Shown here piece after piece: positions 53,053-60,808 of a DNA stretch of 64,000 nucleotides. The position numbers were made by a program, and so were the translations under genes. Within the stretch, counting starts at the first letter, position 1, and each line of letters begins with the position of its first letter. Under the pieces are notes generated by a model. The model was not told where the DNA came from, did no database searches, and saw nothing but the letters and a program-made list of their open reading frames with translations. Origin of the DNA: Mycolicibacterium aromaticivorans JS19b1 = JCM 16368 (GTDB taxonomy: Bacteria > Actinomycetota > Actinomycetes > Mycobacteriales > Mycobacteriaceae); NCBI RefSeq assembly GCF_000559085.1, contig NZ_JALN02000001.1, forward strand, positions 1,426,001 to 1,490,000, written 5' to 3'.

Positions 53053-55260
53053 ATGAGGGGCATGACGACGCAGGCACACAACCATGAGCTGGAGTCGGAG
53101 CGCGATTACCTGGCCGATCTCTATGACCGGCTCGACGCCAAGCGCAGATGGGTCAAAGCCCAGTACCGCGCCGCACTCTCCGGCCCGATCGACATCCAGG
53201 ACGGCGGCACCCTGGTTGCCCGCGATGCCGAGGTGCGGACCCTGGCGCAATCCGCGGCGCGGTTGGACATCGCCGACCAGGGGCTGTGTTTCGGGCGACT
53301 GGACGCCATTGCGGGCGAGCGTCTCTACGTCGGCCGAATCGGCATCTTCGACGAGGACAACGAGCTACTCCTGCTCGACTGGCGAGCGCCGGCCGCCCGC
53401 GCGTTCTACATCGCCACCGCCGCCAACCCCGAGGGCATGCGTCGGCGTCGCCAGTTCCACTCTCTCGGGCGGCGACTGATCGACTTCACCGACGAGGTCT
53501 TCGGCCGTCCCGACCCGAACGCCGGTGACGACAGCCCGTTCAGCAGTGACGCGGCACTGCTCGCGGCCGTCAACGCGCCCCGTGGCCCGGGCATGCGCGA
53601 CATCGTGGCGACCATCCAGGCCGAGCAGGACGAGATCATCCGGCTCGATCACCCGGGCGTGCTGGTGATCGAGGGCGGCCCCGGCACCGGAAAGACCGTC
53701 GTGGCTCTGCATCGGGTGGCGTACCTGCTCTACACCCAGCGGGCGCGGATCGAACGCCACGGGGTCCTCGTCGTCGGGCCCAACCAGGCGTTCATGAATC
53801 ACATCGGGCGCGTGCTGCCGTCGCTGGGCGAGTCGGAAGTGGTGTTCTCCACGGTCGGCGATCTCCTGCCCGGTCTGCACGTCACAACCGAGGACACCCC
53901 GGATGTCGCCCGCATCAAGGGTTCTCGCGCGATGCTGGATGTCCTCGCGGCGGCGATCGCCGACCGCCAACGTGTGCCCGAGCAGCCGTTGGAGATCCCG
54001 CTGGGCGATGTCACGATGCAGATCGCCGCCGACACCGCTCAGTGGGCCATCGACGAGGCGCGCGCAAGCCGACTGCCGCACAACGCGGCTCGTGCGGTGT
54101 TCCGCGACATCGTCACCTACGTACTGACCGAGCGCGGGATCGCCCGGATCGGTCGCGGCTGGCTGACCCGCGACAATCGTGATGCCTGGGAGAAGGTGCG
54201 CGCGGACCTGCTCGCCGACCTCGAAGACAATGAAAAGTTCCTCGCGGCGCTCGACCAACTCTGGCCGGTCCTCGAGCCGCATGAGCTGCTGGCCGAGCTG
54301 TATACCTCGCCGGAACGGCTACGCACCGCCGGCGCCGACCCGGCGCTGCTGCGGGAAGTCGGTGACGCCTGGACGGTGTCGGACGTGCCGTTGCTCGACG
54401 AATTGATCGACCTGCTGGGCCGCGACAAGGCCGCCGACGATGCGGCCGCGCAGGCGCTCAAGGAAGAAACCGACTACGCCAGAGGCGTTTTGGAGAACAT
54501 GGTCGCCCACGAGGATCTGATGGACGACGAAGACCACCTGCTCGCGCAGGACCTGATCGACGCCGAGGAACTCGCCGAGCGCTTCACCGAGCGCGACTAC
54601 CGGGATCTCGCCGAACGCGCGTCCGCCGACCGGGACTGGACCTACCGGCACGTGGTGGTCGACGAGGCCCAGGAGCTCTCCGAGATGGACTGGCGGGTGC
54701 TGATGCGGCGCTGCCCGAGCAGGTCGTTCACGGTGGTCGGCGATCTCGCGCAGCGCCGCTCGATGGCCGGTGCGACGTCGTGGGCCGACATGCTGGAGCC
54801 GTACGTACCCGGCCGGTGGGTGTACCGGTCGTTGTCGGTGAACTACCGCACCCCCGCCGAGATCATGACCGTCGCCGCTGCGGTGTTGGCCGATTTCGCG
54901 CCGGATGTCCGGCCCCCGGAGTCGGTACGGGCATGCGGTGTGCGCCCCTGGTCCCGACAGGTCACCGCGGAGCAGATGCCTGGCGCCATTGACGAATTCG
55001 TCGCGGCGGAGGCCGGTCCCGACGGGACCAGCATCGTGATCGGACCGCCGGGCACGCCGGGGGTGGTCGCGCCGTCGGAAACCAAGGGCCTCGAGTTCGA
55101 CGCGGTGCTGGTTGTCGAGCCGGAACTCATCCTCGCCGACGGTCCGCGCGGGGCGGCCGAGCTCTACGTCGCGCTCACCCGTGCCACCCAGCGGTTGGGT
55201 GTGCTGCATCAGCACCCGCTGCCGCCGGCGCTGGCCGGGCTTGTCGAAGACAACCGATGA
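53053..55260 (+). CDS. helD: RNA polymerase-associated ATPase HelD (UvrD-like superfamily 1)
   Basis: About 735 residues. It opens with a helical arm (NHELESERDYLADLYDRLDAKRRWVKAQYRAALSG) as in actinobacterial HelD, which inserts into RNA polymerase channels. Then come LLLLDWRAPAARAFY, Walker A EGGPGTGKTVVALHRVAYLLY (near 205), Walker B VVVDEAQELSEMDWRVLMRRCP, VVGDLAQR, SVNYRTPAEIM and the C-terminal ETKGLEFDAVLVVEPE. HelD removes stalled or inactive RNA polymerase and in some species protects against rifampicin. The frame is open from 52993, but a start there would leave no promoter; ATG 53053 overlaps the TGA of a seven-codon ORF (53033-53056), and ATG 53062 is also possible. Confidence 0.85.
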   Translation: MRGMTTQAHNHELESERDYLADLYDRLDAKRRWVKAQYRAALSGPIDIQDGGTLVARDAEVRTLAQSAARLDIADQGLCFGRLDAIAGERLYVGRIGIFDEDNELLLLDWRAPAARAFYIATAANPEGMRRRRQFHSLGRRLIDFTDEVFGRPDPNAGDDSPFSSDAALLAAVNAPRGPGMRDIVATIQAEQDEIIRLDHPGVLVIEGGPGTGKTVVALHRVAYLLYTQRARIERHGVLVVGPNQAFMNHIGRVLPSLGESEVVFSTVGDLLPGLHVTTEDTPDVARIKGSRAMLDVLAAAIADRQRVPEQPLEIPLGDVTMQIAADTAQWAIDEARASRLPHNAARAVFRDIVTYVLTERGIARIGRGWLTRDNRDAWEKVRADLLADLEDNEKFLAALDQLWPVLEPHELLAELYTSPERLRTAGADPALLREVGDAWTVSDVPLLDELIDLLGRDKAADDAAAQALKEETDYARGVLENMVAHEDLMDDEDHLLAQDLIDAEELAERFTERDYRDLAERASADRDWTYRHVVVDEAQELSEMDWRVLMRRCPSRSFTVVGDLAQRRSMAGATSWADMLEPYVPGRWVYRSLSVNYRTPAEIMTVAAAVLADFAPDVRPPESVRACGVRPWSRQVTAEQMPGAIDEFVAAEAGPDGTSIVIGPPGTPGVVAPSETKGLEFDAVLVVEPELILADGPRGAAELYVALTRATQRLGVLHQHPLPPALAGLVEDNR

Positions 55261-55317
55261 CTTTCGGGGGCGGGGCGAGTCCATCCTCGTGACGGAACCC
55301 GACACAAAGGAGTCCCC

Positions 55318-56010
55318 ATGCCCGCCCTGCCCCCGGTGGTCGATCAGCAAACCTGGCGCGCCGCACTCGACGAACTCCGCGCGCGCGAGAAGGCCGCCAC
55401 CCGTGAACTCGACGCGATCGCCGCGCAACGCCGGCGGCTGCCCATGGTCGAGCTGCCGGACTACATCCTCACCGGACCACACGGCCCAGTCGCGCTCGCC
55501 GAAGTGTTCAACGGATGTTCACAGCTGATCGTCTACAACCACATGTGGAACGACGGCGCGGACTGGCAGTGCCCCGGCTGCACCGGGTTCACCTCTCAGT
55601 TCACCCGCCTGGAATTCCTGGAGAACTACGACGCCCGCTTCGTCATCGTCACCAATGGGCCGATCAGCGAAGCCTTGGCTTACAAGGCCAAGGTCGGCAA
55701 CAAGATGGACTGGTACTCGTCGTCGGACAGTTCGTTCGGTGCCGACGTCGACGCCGCCCCCAGCGCGGGGTTCGGCGTCAATGTCTTTCTGCGCGACGGC
55801 GATACGGTGTACCGGACCTGGCACACCAACGGCCGCGGCACCGAGCAACTCAGCCACTCCTTCGCCCTCATCGACCTGCTGCCCTGGGGACGCCAGGAGG
55901 AGTGGCAGGACTCCCCAGCTGGCTGGCCGCAGCGCCCGACATATTCCGGTTGGGCCGGCTCGGAGGACATTGCGCATGCCTACGGCGAAAGTCCTACGCT
56001 GCATACGTGA
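55318..56010 (+). CDS. DUF899 thioredoxin-like family protein
   Basis: 230 residues: MPALPPVVDQQTWRAALDELRAREKAATRELDAIAAQRRRLPMVE is the characteristic N-terminus of DUF899 proteins, followed by a thioredoxin-like domain with MWNDGADWQCPGCTGFTSQFTRLEFLENYDARFV. A CxxC pair (CPGC) is present where the fold's active site lies. Function is not established. AAAGGAG precedes the ATG by six bases. Its stop overlaps the GTG of the VIT1-like transporter, so the two are co-translated. Confidence 0.87.
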   Translation: MPALPPVVDQQTWRAALDELRAREKAATRELDAIAAQRRRLPMVELPDYILTGPHGPVALAEVFNGCSQLIVYNHMWNDGADWQCPGCTGFTSQFTRLEFLENYDARFVIVTNGPISEALAYKAKVGNKMDWYSSSDSSFGADVDAAPSAGFGVNVFLRDGDTVYRTWHTNGRGTEQLSHSFALIDLLPWGRQEEWQDSPAGWPQRPTYSGWAGSEDIAHAYGESPTLHT

Positions 56011-56723
56011 CATCACCTCAGCTTCACCCGTCCGAACCGCACCACGATGCGTTCGGCAGTCGACTGAACTGGTTGCGCGCGGGAGTTCTCGGCGCCAACG
56101 ACGGCATCGTGTCGACCGCCGGCATCGTGGTCGGCGTCGCCGCCGCGACTATCGACCGCGGGCCGATCTTCACCGCGGGCATCGCGGCGCTGGCAGCCGG
56201 CGCCCTGTCGATGGCGGTCGGTGAATATGTTTCGGTCAGCACGCAGCGCGATTCCGAGAAGGCGATGCTGAAAAAGGAACGCCGCGAACTGGACACCGAG
56301 CCTGCCGCCGAGCTGGAAGAGCTGGCTGCGCTCTACGAAGCCAAGGGCTTGTCCCCCGCGACCGCGCGCACGGTGGCCGAAGAGCTCACCGATCACGACG
56401 CGTTCGCAGCGCACGTCGACATCGAACTGCGGATCGACCCCGATGAACTGACCAACCCGTGGCAGGCCGCGTTCTCCTCGGCCGTGTCGTTCACGGTCGG
56501 CGCGGTGCTCCCACTGCTGGCAATCCTGTTGCCGCCGTCGTCGATTCGCGTGCCGATCACCTTCGTCGCCGTGCTGATCGCGCTGGGGGTCACCGGCTGG
56601 GTCAGCGCCCGCCTGGGCGGCGCCAATCCGCGGCGGGCGATCTACCGGGTGGTCATCGGAGGGGCGCTTGCCATGGCCATCACGTTCGGCATCGGCCACC
56701 TCGTCGGCGGCGCGGTCGGTTGA
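56007..56723 (+). CDS. VIT1/CCC1-family metal (Fe/Mn) transporter
   Basis: 238 residues starting at a GTG that overlaps the previous stop. It has the family hallmark RLNWLRAGVLGANDGIVSTAGIVVGVAAA, AALAAGALSMAVGEYVSVSTQRDSEKAMLKKE (acidic helix for metal binding), a cytoplasmic helical metal-binding region about 90-150, then three membrane helices (AAFSSAVSFTVGAVLPLLAILLP, PITFVAVLIALGVTGWVSARLGG, IYRVVIGGALAMAITFGIGHLVGG). Five membrane segments are expected. It probably moves Fe2+ or Mn2+ out of the cytoplasm. Confidence 0.9.
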   Translation: MTSPQLHPSEPHHDAFGSRLNWLRAGVLGANDGIVSTAGIVVGVAAATIDRGPIFTAGIAALAAGALSMAVGEYVSVSTQRDSEKAMLKKERRELDTEPAAELEELAALYEAKGLSPATARTVAEELTDHDAFAAHVDIELRIDPDELTNPWQAAFSSAVSFTVGAVLPLLAILLPPSSIRVPITFVAVLIALGVTGWVSARLGGANPRRAIYRVVIGGALAMAITFGIGHLVGGAVG

Positions 56724-56747
56724 CCGTCGGCGCGACGCCCGCCGCGA

Positions 56748-57617
56748 TCAGTCGCGGTATTCGGCCGAGCCGTCGTCGAGCACGACCCGCGTGTTGGAAC
56801 CGTCCGGCCCACCGGCCTCGGTGCGATACACCGCCCGGCCTGCCTCGGTGCGCCAGATCGAGGTGGTCAACGTCTCACCCGGGAAGACCGGCGAGGTGAA
56901 CCGTGCGCTGACCGCGGTCAGCTTCGCCGCGTCGTTGCCTGCGAGTTCGGCCAGCAGCGCCCTTCCGGCGAACCCATACGTGCACAGCCCGTGCAGGATC
57001 GGCCTGTCGAAGCCGGCCATCTCACGTGCGAACCAGGGGTCGCTGTGCAGCGGATTTCGGTCGCCGGACAGCCGGTAGATCAACGCCTGATCGCCGCGGG
57101 TCGGCATCGCGACGCGGGCGTCCGGTTCGCGGTCGGGGAATTCGGGGGCCTGTGGACGTTGCCCGGGCTGGCCGCCGAACCCGCCCTCGCCGCGGATGAC
57201 CGCGGTCGACAAGGTTTCGGCGATCAGCTCGCCGGTGGCCGGATCGGTACCCTTGCCCCGCATCACGATGATGGCGTTCTTGCCCTCGCCCTTGTCCTGG
57301 ATGTCGGCCACCTCGGAGACCACCGAGAGCTGACCGGAGGCGGGCAGCGGTGCGTGCAGGCGGATCTCCTGCGAGCCGTGCAGCAGCATGCCCCAGTTGA
57401 ACGACCCGACCTTGGTGGCCGCTCCGAACGCCGGGCAGCAGATCACCGCGAACGTCGGCAAGACCTGCTGTGTGATGTCGTGACTGTTGTCGGTGGTGAA
57501 GGCCAAGTCATCGGTGCCCGCACCGACGCCGAGCGCATAGAGCATCGTGTCGCGATCGGTCCACTGGTAGGGCTGAGGGTCGGTGACCGCTCCGATTGCC
57601 GTGGGGTCGATGGCCAT
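56748..57617 (-). CDS. (3R)-hydroxyacyl dehydratase/hydratase, MaoC double hot-dog (HtdY-like)
   Basis: 289 residues beginning MAIDPTAIGAVTDPQPYQWTDRDTMLYALGVGAG, which is how hydratase-2/HtdY (Rv3389c) proteins start. The hydratase-2 signature is complete: IYRLSGDRNPLHSDPWFAREMAGFDRPILHGLCTYGFAGRAL, with Asp and His of the catalytic dyad. It interconverts 3-hydroxyacyl- and trans-2-enoyl-CoA (or ACP). AGGAG lies seven bases before the ATG at 57617, which excludes longer frames. Divergent from lpqD, as in M. tuberculosis (Rv3389c-Rv3390). Confidence 0.9.
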   Translation of the reverse strand: MAIDPTAIGAVTDPQPYQWTDRDTMLYALGVGAGTDDLAFTTDNSHDITQQVLPTFAVICCPAFGAATKVGSFNWGMLLHGSQEIRLHAPLPASGQLSVVSEVADIQDKGEGKNAIIVMRGKGTDPATGELIAETLSTAVIRGEGGFGGQPGQRPQAPEFPDREPDARVAMPTRGDQALIYRLSGDRNPLHSDPWFAREMAGFDRPILHGLCTYGFAGRALLAELAGNDAAKLTAVSARFTSPVFPGETLTTSIWRTEAGRAVYRTEAGGPDGSNTRVVLDDGSAEYRD

Positions 57618-57710
57618 TGCCGCACTCCTGAGGTCGTGGATGGAGAAACTCCATAGTCGCACTGGCTGCAATCGCGCCCACCACAGCGGTGGACAAGGCA
57701 CGCTAGGAGC

Positions 57711-58418
57711 ATGCATCTTCCGCGCGCCCGGACCCTCGTCTCGCTGATCGCTGCATTCCTGGCAGCCGTCCTCCTCGCCAGCTGCAGTTCCGATACCCCG
57801 CACGATCGCACGATCACCCTGACGTTCATCAGGCACGCCGAGTCGGAAGCCAACGCGGCCGGCGTGATCGACACGTCGGTGCCCGGACCGTCGCTGACAG
57901 AGGCCGGCGAGCAGCAGGCAACCGCAACGGCCAACCGGTTGAAGAGCAATGGGTACGACGGTGTCTACGCCTCGGACATGGTGCGTACCCAGCAGACCGC
58001 CGCGCCGATGGCCAAGGCCCTGGGCAAGCAGGTCACCGTGCTGCCGGGTCTCAACGAAATCTCGGCCGGGTGGTTCGACGGCCGCAGCGTGAAGAACGCC
58101 GCCGCGACGTACATGGTCGCCCCGGCCGACTGGCTGCGCGGGGACACCGACTTCAGCATCCCCGGTTCGGTCAGCGGGGCGGAGTTCAACGGCAAGTTCA
58201 CCGGGGCGGTGCAGCGCATCTACGAGAGCGGCAACAACAAGCCCGTCGCGTTCTCCAGCGCCGCGTCAATCATGTTGTGGACATTGATGAATGCGCGTAA
58301 CGCCAAGGACAGCCTTGCGACGGATCATCCGCTGCCCAACACCGGCCGGGTGGTGGTGACCGGCAATCCAGTGATCGGCTGGACGCTGGTGGACTGGGAC
58401 GGCATCACCTCGTTCTGA
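57711..58418 (+). CDS. lpqD: Histidine-phosphatase-like lipoprotein LpqD
   Basis: 235 residues. Lipoprotein signal: LVSLIAAFLAAVLLASCSSD, lipobox LASC with the Cys near residue 25, so it is anchored outside the membrane. The domain is phosphoglycerate-mutase-like, with the phosphoryl-accepting RH motif in LTFIRHAESEANAAG and DGVYASDMVRTQQTA. The usual second catalytic His (VSHG-type) is replaced by Ser-Ala in VAFSSAASIMLW, so phosphatase activity is doubtful. It matches Rv3390 (LpqD), with the same neighbours. Confidence 0.88.
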   Translation: MHLPRARTLVSLIAAFLAAVLLASCSSDTPHDRTITLTFIRHAESEANAAGVIDTSVPGPSLTEAGEQQATATANRLKSNGYDGVYASDMVRTQQTAAPMAKALGKQVTVLPGLNEISAGWFDGRSVKNAAATYMVAPADWLRGDTDFSIPGSVSGAEFNGKFTGAVQRIYESGNNKPVAFSSAASIMLWTLMNARNAKDSLATDHPLPNTGRVVVTGNPVIGWTLVDWDGITSF

Positions 58419-58419
58419 G

Positions 58420-58827
58420 ATGACGCAGATGAGCTTCGGCATGCCGCTGCGCGTGCGGTACGTCGAATGCGACATGCAGGGCCGGGTTTTCAACGGCCAC
58501 TATCTGACCTGGTTCGACATGGCCATCAACGAGGCCGTCCGCGACATCTTCGGCGACTACCAGGTGTTGCTCGACGGCGGCATCGACTTCGTGGTGGCCG
58601 CGGCAGAGTTGCAGTTCCGCCAGCCTGCGCGGTTCGATGACGAGCTGGTGGTCGGCGTCGGCTTCGAACCCGTCGGCCGGACCTCGTTGAGCAGCCGCTT
58701 CGCCATCCGCCGCGGTGAGGAGGTGATCGCCGAGGCGACCATGATCCACGTCTGCGTCGACGCGGTGACGTTCGAGAAGCGGCCGTGGCCGGACTGGTTC
58801 CGGGAGCGGATGTCGTCAACGTGTTGA
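58420..58827 (+). CDS. Acyl-CoA thioesterase, single hot-dog (4HBT-like)
   Basis: 135 residues: PLRVRYVECDMQGRVFNGHYLTWFDMAINEAVRDIFG is the 4-hydroxybenzoyl-CoA thioesterase/YbgC pattern (D-x-x-G-x-V-x-x-x-x-Y) with the catalytic Asp. AAELQFRQPARFDDELVVGV completes the hot-dog helix-sheet core. It hydrolyses an acyl-CoA. The ATG at 58420 follows the lpqD stop by one base (ATG 58429 is an alternative), so it is probably co-transcribed with lpqD and acrA1. Confidence 0.87.
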   Translation: MTQMSFGMPLRVRYVECDMQGRVFNGHYLTWFDMAINEAVRDIFGDYQVLLDGGIDFVVAAAELQFRQPARFDDELVVGVGFEPVGRTSLSSRFAIRRGEEVIAEATMIHVCVDAVTFEKRPWPDWFRERMSSTC

Positions 58828-58858
58828 CCGCGGCGTGATCGGCGATCAATGATGGCCC

Positions 58859-60748
58859 ATGCGCTATGTCGTTACCGGCGGTACCGGGTTCATCGGACGT
58901 CGGGTCGTAGCCCGGCTCCTCGACAGTCACGATGACGCTCAGGTGTGGCTGACCGCCGACGATCCGTCAGCGCAGGCCCGAGTGGCACTGCTCGCGGCAC
59001 AGTGGGGTGAGCGGGCGCAGCCCCTGACAGGCGATTCCCCGGCGGTCGCCGACCACATCGTCAACCTGCGGGCGGCCGACACCGAATCGGCCCTGAGGCT
59101 CAGCCGCGAGTCGGACGCGACGCTGCATCAACTGTCCTCGGTCGCGGTGGCCGGCGACTTCCGGGGCGAGTTCACCGAGGACGATGTCGACGTCGGCCAG
59201 CAGCTGCCCACCCGCCGTCACCGGGCGGCATTCGAGGCGGAGCAACGGGTACGGTCCTCGAATACCCGGTTCCGCATCTACCGAGCGGGGGTGGTCGTCG
59301 GTGACTCACGCACCGGCGAAACCGATCGGATCACCGGCCCGTATCACCTCTTCGGGCTGTTGGCGCGACTGGCCGCACTGCCGCCGTTCACGCCGATACT
59401 GCTGCCGGACCTCGGCCGGATCAATATCGTCCCGGTCGACTATGTCGCCGCGGCGATGGTGGAACTCATCCATGCCGAGGGCCTCGACGGGCAGACCTTC
59501 CACCTGACCGCGGCCGAGTCGGTGAGCCTGCGCCAGATCTACCGGAGCGTGGCCCGATGCGCCGGTCTGCCGCCATTGCGCGGCGGCCTGCCCCGCCAGG
59601 TGGCCCAGCCGCTGCTCGCCGCGCACGGACGGGCGAAAGTGTTGCGCGACATGGCGGCAACGCAACTCGGCGTACCGCCCGAGGCCATCGACACTCTGCA
59701 GACCACCGCCGTGTTCGGTTCGGACACCACCCGAAAGGCATTGCTCCCCAGCGGAATCGAGCCGCCGGCGTTCTCCGCCTACGCCCCCGTGTTGTGGCGG
59801 TACTGGGCCCAGCACCTCGACCCCGAGCGCACCGGCTCCGATTCCGGGCGACCGCTGGCCGGCAGGCACGTGATCATCACCGGTGCGTCCAGTGGCATCG
59901 GTCGCGCCTCGGCCGTGGCGGTGGCAGCCCGCGGCGCCACCGTGTTCGCGTTGGCGCGCAACGGTGAAGCGCTCCACGAGTTGGTCGACGAGATCACCGC
60001 CGACGGCGGCCGAGCCTTCGCATTCAGCTGCGACGTCACCGACACCGAATCGGTCGACACGGCGATCGCCGAGATACTCGGCCGGTTCGGCCACGTCGAC
60101 TATCTGGTGAACAACGCGGGCCGCTCGATCCGCCGATCGGTGACCGCCTCGACCGACCGGCTGCACGACTACGAACGGGTGATGGCGGTCAACTATTTCG
60201 GCGCGGTGCGCATGGTGCTGGCGCTGCTGCCGCACTGGCAGGCGCGCCGGTTCGGCCACGTGGTCAACGTGTCCAGCGCCGGTGTGCAGGCCCGCAACCC
60301 CAAGTACAGCTCGTACCTGCCGACCAAAGCGGCGCTCGATGCTTTCACCGACGTGGTGGCCTCGGAGACGTTGTCGGACAACATCACCTTCACGACGATC
60401 CACATGCCGCTGGTGAAGACGCCGATGATCGCGCCGTCGGGCCGGCTGAACCCGGTGCCGCCGATCAGCGCCGAACACGCGGCAGCGATGGTGGTGCGCG
60501 CACTGGTGGACAAGCCGGTCCGGATCGACACCCCGCTGGGGACGCTGGCCGACGCCGGCCAGTATTTCACTCCGAAGCTGGCCCGCCGGGTCCTGCACCA
60601 GCTTTATCTGGGCTATCCCGACTCGCCCGCCGCCCGCGGCGAGGGTCGGCGCCCGTCTGCCCACGGTCCGCGCCTGCCGGTGATCCGGCTTCGCGCTCCG
60701 CGCCCGGTCAAACAAGTCGTGCGCCTGGTACCCGGCGTGCATTGGTGA
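58859..60748 (+). CDS. acrA1: Two-domain reductase AcrA1 (extended SDR fused to classical SDR)
   Basis: 629 residues with two nucleotide-binding halves. The N-terminal extended SDR has RYVVTGGTGFIGRRVVARLL (residues 2-21). The C-terminal classical SDR starts near residue 336 with HVIITGASSGIGRASAVAVAARG, NNAGRSIRR, VVNVSSAGVQ and YLPTKAAL (YxxxK). This is the architecture of Rv3391/AcrA1, described as a multifunctional enzyme with fatty acyl-CoA reductase activity, making a fatty aldehyde or alcohol. The ATG at 58859 directly precedes the Rossmann motif. It lies behind lpqD and the thioesterase. Confidence 0.88.
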   Translation: MRYVVTGGTGFIGRRVVARLLDSHDDAQVWLTADDPSAQARVALLAAQWGERAQPLTGDSPAVADHIVNLRAADTESALRLSRESDATLHQLSSVAVAGDFRGEFTEDDVDVGQQLPTRRHRAAFEAEQRVRSSNTRFRIYRAGVVVGDSRTGETDRITGPYHLFGLLARLAALPPFTPILLPDLGRINIVPVDYVAAAMVELIHAEGLDGQTFHLTAAESVSLRQIYRSVARCAGLPPLRGGLPRQVAQPLLAAHGRAKVLRDMAATQLGVPPEAIDTLQTTAVFGSDTTRKALLPSGIEPPAFSAYAPVLWRYWAQHLDPERTGSDSGRPLAGRHVIITGASSGIGRASAVAVAARGATVFALARNGEALHELVDEITADGGRAFAFSCDVTDTESVDTAIAEILGRFGHVDYLVNNAGRSIRRSVTASTDRLHDYERVMAVNYFGAVRMVLALLPHWQARRFGHVVNVSSAGVQARNPKYSSYLPTKAALDAFTDVVASETLSDNITFTTIHMPLVKTPMIAPSGRLNPVPPISAEHAAAMVVRALVDKPVRIDTPLGTLADAGQYFTPKLARRVLHQLYLGYPDSPAARGEGRRPSAHGPRLPVIRLRAPRPVKQVVRLVPGVHW

Positions 60749-60808
60749 ACTCAGCCAGTTCATAGCGACAATCCAACAGCGGGCCCGGTGGGCCCTTAGG
60801 CTGACCGC

